From RGIG2000 sp045612665 (lineage in GTDB: Bacteria > Bacillota > Clostridia > Oscillospirales > CAG-272), in NCBI GenBank assembly GCA_045612665.1, contig JAZKZO010000064.1, positions 1 to 28,646 of the forward strand: a DNA stretch of 28,646 nucleotides, in the 5' to 3' direction. The notes beneath the pieces were generated by a model that saw only the letters and a program-made list of their open reading frames with translations, did not search any database and was not told the origin of the DNA. The translations under genes were made by a program, and so were the position numbers. Below are positions 14,992-22,973 of this stretch, one piece after another. How positions within the stretch are numbered: position 1 is the stretch's first letter; the number at the start of each line of letters is the position of its first letter.

Positions 14992-16361
14992 TTCAAAAGT
15001 CCTTCGACATAATTTATCTGCTCGTTTACTGAGTCGTAGCCTGTGCTTCCCTTTGAAATTCTCTTTCTTACACAGGTTTCAAGGGAAATCTCGTCATAGA
15101 GGTCGGTATCGAAAATATCGGAATAGGTCTTATACTCGTCAAGGGAAACCTCATCGAGAGTGATATTTTCCTTTACGCACTTACCAACGATTGTACCAAC
15201 GATTTTATAAGCGCTACGGAATGGAATTCCACGCTTTGTAAGATAGTCGGCAAGGTCGGTTGCGTTAATGAAGCCCTTCTTTGATGCGCTATACATATTA
15301 TCCTTTAAAGCTTTCATTGTCTTTATCATAGGGATAAATACCGCAAGGCACTTTTTAACGGTTTCAACGCTATCAAAGATTGCTTCCTTATCCTCTTGCA
15401 TATCCTTGTTGTATGCAAGCGGAATGCCCTTAAGCATTGTAAGAGTTGCCATAAGGTCGCCATATACGCGTCCTGTCTTACCTCTTACAAGCTCAGCCAT
15501 ATCGGGATTTTTCTTTTGTGGCATAATTGACGAGCCTGTTGTGTAAGCGTCATCAAGCTCAACAAACTTGAATTCCCAGCTTGACCAAAGGATTATTTCC
15601 TCGCTAAATCGTGAGAGGTGCATCATAACGGTTGCAAATGCACTTTCAAGCTCAATACAGTAATCTCTGTCGGATACACCGTCGATTGAGTTCATACAAA
15701 CACCGTCAAAGCCAAGAGCCTCGGCAACCATATCACGGTTAGTTGGATAGGTTGTACCTGCGAGCGCGCACGAGCCAAGAGGTGAATAATTCATTCTCTT
15801 AAGTGCGTCCTCTATTCTTGTGATATCACGCAAGAACATCATACAATAAGCTAGGAGATGATGTGCGAAGGTTATGGGCTGTGCTCTTTGAAGATGAGTG
15901 TAGCCCGGCATAATTGTTTCTTTATTTGCCTTTGCCTGCTCAAGTGTTACGCCGATAAGCTCCTTAAGCATTGCGATAACATCGTTTGCCTCGTCGCGCA
16001 TATAAAGACGAAGGTCGAGTGCGACCTGGTCGTTACGGGAGCGAGCCGTATGAAGCTTCTTTCCCGTATCGCCAATTCTCTTCGTAAGCTCTGCCTCGAC
16101 AAACATATGTATATCCTCGGCATTGTCGTCAAATGCGAGCGTACCGTTATTCAAATCATCTAGAATTCCTACAAGTCCGCCTGTGATTTCTCCAAGCTCA
16201 CCCTCGGTCAAAATTCCAACCTTGCAAAGCATAGTCGCGTGCTCTACCGAGCCCGTAATATCCTGCTTATACATTTTTTTATCGAAATGAATTGAAGAGT
16301 TGAAATCGTCGGCTGTCTTATCAAGAGCCTTTTCAAATCTTCCTGCCCACATTTTTTCCAT
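14988..16361 (-). CDS. argH: Argininosuccinate lyase
   Basis: Splits argininosuccinate to arginine and fumarate, the last step of the pathway. The 457-residue protein has the fumarase/aspartase-superfamily fold: TARSRNDQVA (105-114), GYTHLQRAQP with the general-acid region His at 156, and the signature GSSIMPQKKNPD (276-287) with the catalytic Ser loop. AAGGAA precedes the ATG, which is 11 nt after the argG stop. Confidence 0.98.
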   Translation of the reverse strand: MEKMWAGRFEKALDKTADDFNSSIHFDKKMYKQDITGSVEHATMLCKVGILTEGELGEITGGLVGILDDLNNGTLAFDDNAEDIHMFVEAELTKRIGDTGKKLHTARSRNDQVALDLRLYMRDEANDVIAMLKELIGVTLEQAKANKETIMPGYTHLQRAQPITFAHHLLAYCMMFLRDITRIEDALKRMNYSPLGSCALAGTTYPTNRDMVAEALGFDGVCMNSIDGVSDRDYCIELESAFATVMMHLSRFSEEIILWSSWEFKFVELDDAYTTGSSIMPQKKNPDMAELVRGKTGRVYGDLMATLTMLKGIPLAYNKDMQEDKEAIFDSVETVKKCLAVFIPMIKTMKALKDNMYSASKKGFINATDLADYLTKRGIPFRSAYKIVGTIVGKCVKENITLDEVSLDEYKTYSDIFDTDLYDEISLETCVRKRISKGSTGYDSVNEQINYVEGLLK

Positions 16362-16372
16362 ATCTAAATTCC

Positions 16373-17602
16373 TTATTTCTTGTTATTTTTTGCGTTTACC
16401 TGCGCTTGAACCTTGATTGGAAGACCGAAGAGGTTGATAAATCCTGCGCTATCAGCCTGATTGTAAACATTGTCCTCACCAAAGGTTGCGATTTCCTCGG
16501 AGTAAAGTGAATAATCACTCCAAGCGCCTGCCTTAATCATATTGCCCTTATAGAGCTTAATCTTAACCTTACCTGTTACATTTTCCTGTGTCTTGTCAAC
16601 GAATGCGCTAAGAGCCTCACGAAGAGGTGTGTACCACTGACCGTTGTATACAAGCTCTGCAAATGTGATTGAGAGCTTTTGCTTTTCGTGCATTGTCATC
16701 TTATCAAGGCAAAGTGTTTCAAGATAGTTGTGTGCGAAATAGAGGATTGCTCCACCTGGGGTTTCGTACACACCACGGCATTTCATACCAACAAGACGGT
16801 TCTCTACGATGTCGAGAAGTCCGATACCGTTTGCGCCACCAACCTTGTTAAGCTCAAGAATGATTTCCTTTGCGCTCATCTTCTTATCGTTGAGGGCAAC
16901 GGGAACGCCTGCCTCAAAGTCGAGTGTGATGTATGTAGGAGCATCTGGTGCTTGAATTGGAGAAACGCCCATTTCAAGGAAGCCTTCCTTTTCGTACAAT
17001 GGCTCGTTACCTGCATCCTCGAGGTCGAGTCCCTCGTGGCTGAGGTGCCAAAGGTTCTTATCCTTTGAATAGTTGGTCTCACGGTTTATCTTAAGAGGAA
17101 CGTTGTGTGCCTCTGCATATTCGATTTCCTCTTCACGGGATTTGATTGTCCACTCACGCCATGGAGCGATGATTGGCATATTTGGTGCGTAAGCCTTAAT
17201 TGCAAGCTCAAAACGAACCTGGTCGTTACCCTTACCTGTGCAACCGTGGCAAATTGCGTCAGCGCCCTCAGCAAGTGCGATTTCAGCAATTCTCTTTGCG
17301 ATGATTGGACGAGCAAAGGATGTACCGAGCATATATTCCTCATAAAGTGCGCCAGCCTTAACGGTTGGGATTATGTAATCGTTTACGAACTCCTCAGTCA
17401 AGTCCTCAATATAAAGCTTTGAAGCGCCTGTCTTAAGAGCCTTTTCCTCAAGTCCCTCAAGCTCATCAGCCTGTCCTACGTTACCTGAAACTGCGATAAC
17501 CTCACAGTTGTTATAATTCTCCTTGAGCCATGGAATGATGATAGATGTATCAAGTCCTCCAGAGTATGCAAGCACTACCTTTTTAATATTCTTCTTATCC
17601 AT
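16373..17602 (-). CDS. argG: Argininosuccinate synthase
   Basis: Joins citrulline and aspartate using ATP. The protein has 409 residues with the PP-loop AYSGGLDTS at 12-20, then HGCTGKGNDQVRFE and SHEGLDLEDAGNEP in the expected order. It is the first gene of the seven-gene operon, with a strong GGAGG ribosome site and a near-consensus promoter 45-75 bp upstream. Two ArgR-like boxes lie upstream of that promoter. Confidence 0.98.
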   Translation of the reverse strand: MDKKNIKKVVLAYSGGLDTSIIIPWLKENYNNCEVIAVSGNVGQADELEGLEEKALKTGASKLYIEDLTEEFVNDYIIPTVKAGALYEEYMLGTSFARPIIAKRIAEIALAEGADAICHGCTGKGNDQVRFELAIKAYAPNMPIIAPWREWTIKSREEEIEYAEAHNVPLKINRETNYSKDKNLWHLSHEGLDLEDAGNEPLYEKEGFLEMGVSPIQAPDAPTYITLDFEAGVPVALNDKKMSAKEIILELNKVGGANGIGLLDIVENRLVGMKCRGVYETPGGAILYFAHNYLETLCLDKMTMHEKQKLSITFAELVYNGQWYTPLREALSAFVDKTQENVTGKVKIKLYKGNMIKAGAWSDYSLYSEEIATFGEDNVYNQADSAGFINLFGLPIKVQAQVNAKNNKK

Positions 17603-17646
17603 TTTAATTTTCCTCCGAAAAATGATTTTTGTTTTTTACGTTACAT

Positions 17647-17675
17647 ATTATATAACCAACATTTACGGTTGTCAA
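17647..17675 (-). promoter_or_regulatory. Consensus promoter of the arginine operon
   Basis: On the minus strand the -35 is TTGACA (17670-17675) and the -10 is TATAAT (17647-17652), both perfect, with a 17-bp spacer. Such a strong promoter usually needs repression, which fits the ArgR-like boxes just upstream. The leader is only about 40 nt, too short for a T-box or attenuator. Confidence 0.92.
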
Positions 17676-17683
17676 GTGGTTTT

Positions 17684-17697
17684 TGAAAAAATATTCA
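17684..17697. promoter_or_regulatory. ArgR-like operator box, promoter-proximal
   Basis: The 14-bp near-palindrome TGAAAAAATATTCA matches the ARG-box core TGAATWWWWATTCA at 13 of 14 positions (read on the minus strand). It sits 8 bp upstream of the -35 element of the argG promoter. Confidence 0.6.
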
Positions 17698-17745
17698 AAA
17701 AATGTGAAAAAATTTTCCTTATATATAATAAATAGTCTTTTCAAA

Positions 17746-17790
17746 TGAATATTCGTTGCATATTTTTGCATTTTATTCATTTTTTATGCA
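17746..17790. promoter_or_regulatory. Distal cluster of ArgR-like half-sites
   Basis: The best box is TGCATATTTTTGCA (17757-17770). It is flanked by TGAATATTC (17746-17754) and another TGCA at 17787-17790, spaced by A/T tracts. The centre of the best box is 73 bp, about seven helical turns, from the centre of the proximal box, suggesting a looped ArgR complex. The assignment is inferred from sequence similarity to ARG boxes. Confidence 0.45.
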
Positions 17791-17796
17791 TAAATA

Positions 17797-17829
17797 CAAA
17801 AAATCCACCTTGGTAGGTGGATTTTTATT
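17797..17829. terminator. Intrinsic terminator downstream of the large lipoprotein gene
   Basis: The stem AAATCCACC/GGTGGATTT (17801-17809 and 17816-17824) with a TTGGTA loop is followed on the minus strand by a T-run. It separates the lipoprotein gene from the arginine operon control region. Confidence 0.85.
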
Positions 17830-17830
17830 T

Positions 17831-19780
17831 TTACTCAAGTGCGTCTTCTAGGCGATCATACACTACGTCATAAGTCTGATGCTTTACCTCAAGCTGTATC
17901 TTTACCGGGGTATTGCTGTTTATTTCGGCATTGCCAAGCATAGCCCTTGGAATTACTATTTGGTCATCCCACGTGGATTCTTCGTAAAGTCCTTCCATTT
18001 TGTCAGCAGTGTAGATGAGTGTAGCGGTTATAACAAGCGTACCGTCTACAACCTTGGCATCCTTATAGCCCAAAAGCTTGTTTTCCAAGGAACTCCTTGA
18101 TCTTTCTATTACAACTATAATGTTTTCTTCAAAGAAGTTGACATTTACTTCGTCAAAGGATACGGTAGCTGCCAACGGGCTTGTTTCTGATCTCAGTGGG
18201 TCTTTAATACGGCCGTTGTAATCGAAAAACGAGCCAAGATTGGTATATATAAAGCCTCTTCCGATTTCCGCCTTGTCGGTTTTTCCGGTATGACCAACAT
18301 ACTCAAGCTCGCCTAAATATTTTTCGGTCATATAATTTATTTGTATATCGTCAGAGGAAATTACGCTCGGAAGCTCTTCTCTGGGTATGAGTATCAAGCT
18401 AAGATTTTCACTTTCGCCGTTTGGCACTGCCGAAGCTTGATACAGGTCTATTTTAGGCACTCCTTCTTCTATTCTTAGATTAGAAAAGCCTATGTCGACG
18501 TATTCTCTATTATAGTAGCTTCTTGATGAGATTAAATAGTAGTAATCGTTTATATCAATGTCATAATAGCTAAGATTTTTGGTGAAGCCAAATTCCTTTA
18601 GCTCCTCAACTGTTTTAAACAAGTAAAACACATTATAATAGCCGTCAATATATCCGTCGGGTGGATTATACGCCGTTATTCCGTCCTCAAGAATAACCTC
18701 TTTATAGTATTTAGTTTCTGCTTGTGGCTCTCTCTTGCCCTCAATTACACCTTGGCTTATAACATAATCGTAATCCTCGCATACCACCTTGCCACTCGCC
18801 CTTGAAAGGTCTATATCGGAGTTTTCAAGACTTACATAAGTATAAACAGGCTCGTATCCATCGGGCTCTTCTCGTTCTTCATCGAAGAAGCGCTTGTGCT
18901 CAACATAAACCGTACCGTCTTCATGAATATGAACATTCTCGTACACCTGAAGGAAGGAGTTTTGATATTTACAAGGAGAATAATGAATTATTCCAGGCAA
19001 ATCATTGAGAGGATCGCCTAATGCGCCGTTGAAAACATCACATTCCTCTTTTATGAAGGCATCGTAATCCTCGGCATTTTTTATAAGCCAAAGCTTCTCT
19101 TCCTCGTAAAAGGAAATTGGCTTTCCCTCTTGCATGATGGAATAAGCTACATGCTCTGCGCCTAGATAATGCGTTTTAAGCTCAATCTCCACATTGCGAT
19201 TTATTGAATATGAGCCCAAGCCATTCTCCGCCGTCTTAGGAATGGCGATATAGGTTGAAGCAATAAATGGGGCATCGTAGTAATCAAAATTACCATTTTC
19301 CCAAGGGAATACATCAAGAGTAATTTCTATTTTGCCACGGCTATAATAGAAATCTCTAAATCCGATTTCCAAATTCTTTATTTCCCTTTGGTAATCAGGA
19401 ATATCAATATAAATAACTATGTTGTCCTCAAAGAACTCTTTGTCCACTATTGGATCAACTGTTGCGGACAAGGATGATGCATAGTCCTCATATTTCCAAA
19501 AAACCATATAATTGAAATGATTTCCCGTCCTTGCGCTTGTGCCAAAATCGAGCTTATCGTGAGCAATAATCGTATAATATTCCGTCTTTTCAAGATACGG
19601 AGTTGGGAAGGAATTATCACCTGTGATTGGCTCATCTGCACTACTCTCGTCGTCTTCACGAGTACTGCTTTGTTGCGAGGGCTCTTCGCTACTTGACGAG
19701 CTTATATCGCTACCGTCGCACGAAGCCAAAAATGCAAGTAGCATTGAGAATATCAAAATCATCGCGAGTAATTTTTTCAT
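17831..19780 (-). CDS. Large lipoprotein of unknown function with an internal duplication
   Basis: A 649-residue protein. The signal peptide ends in the lipobox LASC, giving a lipidated cysteine at 21. A Ser/Glu/Asp-rich linker spans about 25-55. The rest is beta-rich with many Tyr, Asp and Glu. Residues 116-205 and 549-640 look like copies of one domain: FFEDNIVIYI aligns with FFEENIIVVI, and each is followed by a Gly-Lys-Ile/Leu strand, an I-PK/PR segment and a final strand rich in Lys and Glu. The copies cap a central region of about 340 residues. No enzyme motif was recognised; a surface-bound binding protein is the most cautious reading. AAAGGAGG precedes the ATG and the gene is monocistronic. 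Confidence 0.82.
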   Translation of the reverse strand: MKKLLAMILIFSMLLAFLASCDGSDISSSSSEEPSQQSSTREDDESSADEPITGDNSFPTPYLEKTEYYTIIAHDKLDFGTSARTGNHFNYMVFWKYEDYASSLSATVDPIVDKEFFEDNIVIYIDIPDYQREIKNLEIGFRDFYYSRGKIEITLDVFPWENGNFDYYDAPFIASTYIAIPKTAENGLGSYSINRNVEIELKTHYLGAEHVAYSIMQEGKPISFYEEEKLWLIKNAEDYDAFIKEECDVFNGALGDPLNDLPGIIHYSPCKYQNSFLQVYENVHIHEDGTVYVEHKRFFDEEREEPDGYEPVYTYVSLENSDIDLSRASGKVVCEDYDYVISQGVIEGKREPQAETKYYKEVILEDGITAYNPPDGYIDGYYNVFYLFKTVEELKEFGFTKNLSYYDIDINDYYYLISSRSYYNREYVDIGFSNLRIEEGVPKIDLYQASAVPNGESENLSLILIPREELPSVISSDDIQINYMTEKYLGELEYVGHTGKTDKAEIGRGFIYTNLGSFFDYNGRIKDPLRSETSPLAATVSFDEVNVNFFEENIIVVIERSRSSLENKLLGYKDAKVVDGTLVITATLIYTADKMEGLYEESTWDDQIVIPRAMLGNAEINSNTPVKIQLEVKHQTYDVVYDRLEDALE

Positions 19781-19821
19781 AAGCCTACCTCCTTTGGCAT
19801 ATAATGACTCTTTCTAATTTT

Positions 19822-19851
19822 ATTTTATCAACGCAATATTGTATTTGTCAA
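19822..19851 (-). promoter_or_regulatory. Predicted promoter of the large lipoprotein gene
   Basis: On the minus strand TTGACA (19846-19851) and TAAAAT (19822-19827) are separated by 18 bp, about 40 bp upstream of the start. Confidence 0.7.
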
Positions 19852-19892
19852 TTAGTTTGCTTTGATTTTCATCAAATCTTCACACAAAATTC

Positions 19893-19922
19893 AAAAAAGA
19901 GATGCCGAAGCATCTCTTTTGT
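19893..19922. terminator. Intrinsic terminator of the fhs-araA operon
   Basis: The 11-bp perfect stem AAAAGAGATGC/GCATCTCTTTT (19895-19905 and 19910-19920) closes a TTCG loop on the minus strand and runs into T residues. It follows the araA stop by a few bases. Confidence 0.9.
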
Positions 19923-19926
19923 GTTG

Positions 19927-21387
19927 TTATTTAAGCTTTGCAAGAAGGTCGAGCATATCGAGCTTATCCTGAAGATCAGCGAGGTTTGTTTTCTCGTCGA
20001 TAACAACGAGCTCGGTATCGGTAAGCTTTGCAAAGAGTCTGATATCCTCAACGCTAAGAGCTGTGGATACTACTGTATGGTGTGCACCGCCTGCGTAAAT
20101 CCAAGCAGCTGCGCCTGTTGCGTGGTCAGGCTTAAGCTTCCACATAATTCTTGCAACAGGAAGCTTTGGCATAGCCTTTGGTTGCTTTACAAGCTCTACG
20201 CTTGCGCAAATGAGTCTAAATCTATTGCCGAGGTCAATCATACATACGGCAACTGCGTCGCCCTCTACTCCGTCGAATACGAGTCTTGCAGGTGGCTCTT
20301 TTCCACCTATTCCGAGCTGATGAACCTCAATCTTTGGCTTATTAGAAGCAAAATCAGGAGAAACCTCGAGCATATGAGCACCGAGAACTACCTCGTCGCC
20401 CTTTGTGAAGTCGTAGGTATAGTCCTCCATAAAGCCTGTTGAGCCCTTTCTGCCCTTTGCCATTTCAACCATGATTGCATTAAGTGCCGAGGTCTTATAG
20501 TCGCCCTCTGCGCCGAAGCCGTAGCCCTTTGCCATCATTCTTTGAGTTGCAAGTCCTGGGAGCTGCTTAAAACCGTGAAGGTCCTGGAATGTGTCGGTAT
20601 AAGCACCGAAGTTGCCCTCGCTTAGGAACTTATCGAGTGCAATTTCATACTTTGCCTGCTCCTTAACTGCGTCAAGGTCGGTTGTATTGATTTCGTAGAG
20701 AGATGCATACTCTGCCATCTTATCCTCTACCTCTTTATCTGTTACTGCATTTACGAGTGCAACAAGGTCGCCAATTCCGTAGTAGTTTACGTTCCAGCCG
20801 TACTTAATTTGGCTTTCTACTCTATCACCGTCAGTTACGGAAACCTCTCTCATATTGCTACCGAACATAGCAACCTTAAGGTTCTTTGAGAAATCAACTG
20901 CTCTTGCAACATCGATAAACTTCTTAATCTTTTCGATAACATCCTCGTGCTGATAGTAGCCAACGATAACCTCACGCTTAACACCAAGACGGGTTACCAT
21001 AAAGCCGTACTCACGTCCACCGTGTGCTGTTTGGTTGAGGTTCATAAAGTCCATGTCGATTTCGTCGTACGGGAGCTTTTCGTTTGCCTGTGTATGGAAA
21101 TGAAGAAGTGGCTTTTTGAGGAATTGCAAGCCCTTAATCCACATTTTTGCAGGGCTAAAGGTGTGCATCCAAGTAATAACTGCGATACAGTCTGCGTCGT
21201 TTGTAGCCTTTGCGCATGCCTCAACACAGCTTGCCTCATCTCTTACAGTTGACTGATATACGATTTCAACACCGTCAATTTTGTCGTTGAGATAGCTTGC
21301 GATAACCTTGCTATCCTCAGCAACCTGTCTAAGACACTCCTCACCGTAGAGGTCCTGTGAGCCTGTTATAAAATAAACCTTTTTCAT
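19927..21387 (-). CDS. araA: L-arabinose isomerase
   Basis: Converts L-arabinose to L-ribulose using Mn2+. The 486-residue length is close to known AraA. Metal ligands align with E. coli E306, E333 and H350 at identical spacing: E294 in FGAEGD, E321 in FMEDYTY and H338 in GAHMLEV. The fourth, H450, corresponds to H436 or H437 in GGAHHTV. ITWMHTFSPAKMWI (71-84) is also characteristic. AAGGAG precedes the ATG. It is the last gene of an operon with rpiB; araB and araD are not in the window, so ribulokinase must come from elsewhere. Confidence 0.96.
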   Translation of the reverse strand: MKKVYFITGSQDLYGEECLRQVAEDSKVIASYLNDKIDGVEIVYQSTVRDEASCVEACAKATNDADCIAVITWMHTFSPAKMWIKGLQFLKKPLLHFHTQANEKLPYDEIDMDFMNLNQTAHGGREYGFMVTRLGVKREVIVGYYQHEDVIEKIKKFIDVARAVDFSKNLKVAMFGSNMREVSVTDGDRVESQIKYGWNVNYYGIGDLVALVNAVTDKEVEDKMAEYASLYEINTTDLDAVKEQAKYEIALDKFLSEGNFGAYTDTFQDLHGFKQLPGLATQRMMAKGYGFGAEGDYKTSALNAIMVEMAKGRKGSTGFMEDYTYDFTKGDEVVLGAHMLEVSPDFASNKPKIEVHQLGIGGKEPPARLVFDGVEGDAVAVCMIDLGNRFRLICASVELVKQPKAMPKLPVARIMWKLKPDHATGAAAWIYAGGAHHTVVSTALSVEDIRLFAKLTDTELVVIDEKTNLADLQDKLDMLDLLAKLK

Positions 21388-21409
21388 ATTAGTTCTCCTT
21401 CGAGCTTAA

Positions 21410-21856
21410 TTAGTCTTTATTTTCAAGTGCCATTACCATATCGACACGAGTTTGGTGTCTTCCGCCCTCAAAGGGTGTATCAAGGAAGATATCAGCGATA
21501 TCAAGAGCAAGTCCTGCGCCAACAACTCTTGCGCCCATACAAAGAACGTTTGCGTCGTTGTGAAGGCGAGTAAATCTTGCACTAAAGGTATCGGTACAGC
21601 AGGCTGCACGGATTCCCTTGCACTTATTTGCTGCCATACTCATTCCTATACCTGTGCCACAAACGAGGATACCGAGCTCACTCTTGCCCTCTTTTATAGC
21701 GTTACATACCTTTTCGGCATAATCGGGATAGTTACAGCTTTTGTTTTCATATGTACCGTAGTCGACAAATTCAATGCCTCTGTCGGTTAGGTGCTTCATA
21801 ATCTCGCCCTTAAGGTCGAGTGCTGCGTGGTCGCAAGCGATTGCAATAGGTTTCAT
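21410..21856 (-). CDS. rpiB: Ribose-5-phosphate isomerase B
   Basis: Interconverts ribose 5-phosphate and ribulose 5-phosphate. The 148-residue protein opens with IACDHAALDLK (D9, H10 in the phosphate/substrate site) and has the catalytic cysteine C66 in LVCGTGIGMSMAANK, followed by LHNDANVLCMGAR. LacA/LacB-type galactose-6-phosphate isomerases are related, but the cysteine motif and the pentose isomerase next door favour RpiB. Its ATG overlaps the tsaB stop by 4 nt and araA follows 22 nt later. Confidence 0.94.
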   Translation of the reverse strand: MKPIAIACDHAALDLKGEIMKHLTDRGIEFVDYGTYENKSCNYPDYAEKVCNAIKEGKSELGILVCGTGIGMSMAANKCKGIRAACCTDTFSARFTRLHNDANVLCMGARVVGAGLALDIADIFLDTPFEGGRHQTRVDMVMALENKD

Positions 21857-22545
21857 ATTTTTCCTTCCTTTTCAAGCCTTTCCTCTCTTTCGCGCTCTGC
21901 CTGAGGCTTTCTTAGGTAGTTTACGCGAAGGTCGGAATCGGTTGTATATTCGCCATTTAATATTTTCTTATATGCCACCTTGCCAACTCCGTATGCGTTG
22001 GAATAACGCAAATACTCGGGGGTGGGCTTTTTATTTTTAATTTCCTTATCAAGCGTCAAATCATATCCGTCGCCTGTAAAGAAAATGCTTTCGTTATATT
22101 TTTCAAGAATTGGAATAAGGTCGTCGAGCATCATACAGCACTCGTCAATAAGAGGCTTACCGTCCTTATAGATACAGGTATAAACCTGTCCTCTGCGAGC
22201 GTTCATAATCGGGCATACAAGACCGTCAAATCCCTCTAGGTTTACGCTCAGTGCCTCTGTTGTGCTAACGGCAACGCATTTTTTGTCTTTACCAAAGGCG
22301 AGTCCCTTGATTGTCGCAACACCGATACGGACGCCTGTAAAAGAACCAGGACCGTTAGCGACTGCGAATGCGTCAATATCATCGGCAGTAATTCTCGAGG
22401 AATCAAGGAGTGATTTTACCATAGGTAAAAGCATCTCGCTATGTGTGTTTTTTGTATTTACCGTATAAATAGAAATGAGAGTATCGTTTTCTAAAAGAGC
22501 CACGGTCGAGGTGTTCGCTGTGGAATCTATTGCAAGTATCTTCAT
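21853..22545 (-). CDS. tsaB: tRNA t6A biosynthesis protein TsaB
   Basis: TsaB is the inactive partner that scaffolds TsaD, with TsaE, in transferring the threonylcarbamoyl group to A37 of tRNA. The start is the ATG at 22545 (AGAGGA six bases upstream), giving 230 residues that open with MKILAIDSTANTSTVALL; a longer in-frame reading starts inside tsaE and is rejected. NGPGSFTGVRIGVATIKGLA is the hallmark of the family. The gene begins 1 nt after the tsaE stop. TsaD and TsaC are not in the window. Confidence 0.95.
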   Translation of the reverse strand: MKILAIDSTANTSTVALLENDTLISIYTVNTKNTHSEMLLPMVKSLLDSSRITADDIDAFAVANGPGSFTGVRIGVATIKGLAFGKDKKCVAVSTTEALSVNLEGFDGLVCPIMNARRGQVYTCIYKDGKPLIDECCMMLDDLIPILEKYNESIFFTGDGYDLTLDKEIKNKKPTPEYLRYSNAYGVGKVAYKKILNGEYTTDSDLRVNYLRKPQAEREREERLEKEGKI

Positions 22546-22546
22546 A

Positions 22547-22972
22547 CTAATTCCTCTCAATTGTAATTTTTCTATACTCTGTGCTTTCAGGTACGCGCTC
22601 AATAGTTACTCGATACGCATTTTCAGGGATTGCATACGGAATATTTTCACTCCATTCACAAACGCAAATTCCCTTTTTGAGATAATCGTAAAAGCCCATT
22701 GAATAAAGGTCGTCATCATCTTCTATTCTATACACATCGAAATGAAAAAGCTCCCCCTCGGGCTTGCGATATTCATTTACAATCGTATAGGTGGGGCTTT
22801 TCACCGAAGCGCCGGGGCAAATTGTGCTTGCCATACCACGAACGAATGCGGTTTTTCCAACGCCAAGGTCGCCGAAAAGAGCGACAAAGTCGCTCTTTCC
22901 TAGCTGTTTTGCAAAATTAGATGCTATTTCCTCTGTTTCAGATGTTGAATGGGAAATAAATTCTTGTTTCAT
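22547..22972 (-). CDS. tsaE: tRNA t6A biosynthesis ATPase TsaE
   Basis: A small P-loop ATPase that resets the TsaB-TsaD complex during t6A synthesis. The 141-residue protein has the Walker A GDLGVGKTAF (34-43; most relatives have GAGKT), SPTYTIVNEY, and FHFDVYRIED with the conserved acidic residues. CEWSENI near the C-terminus is typical. It starts 1 nt after the fhs stop and ends 1 nt before tsaB, implying strict translational coupling. Confidence 0.96.
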   Translation of the reverse strand: MKQEFISHSTSETEEIASNFAKQLGKSDFVALFGDLGVGKTAFVRGMASTICPGASVKSPTYTIVNEYRKPEGELFHFDVYRIEDDDDLYSMGFYDYLKKGICVCEWSENIPYAIPENAYRVTIERVPESTEYRKITIERN

Positions 22973-22973
22973 A

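Noticed and set aside
17603..17646. T-box or attenuator leader before argG
   Set aside because: The leader is about 40 nt with no T-box sequence, Arg-rich peptide or terminator hairpin.
19804..20442. Plus-strand frame across the araA terminator
   Set aside because: It runs through a strong terminator and the reverse of conserved araA codons.
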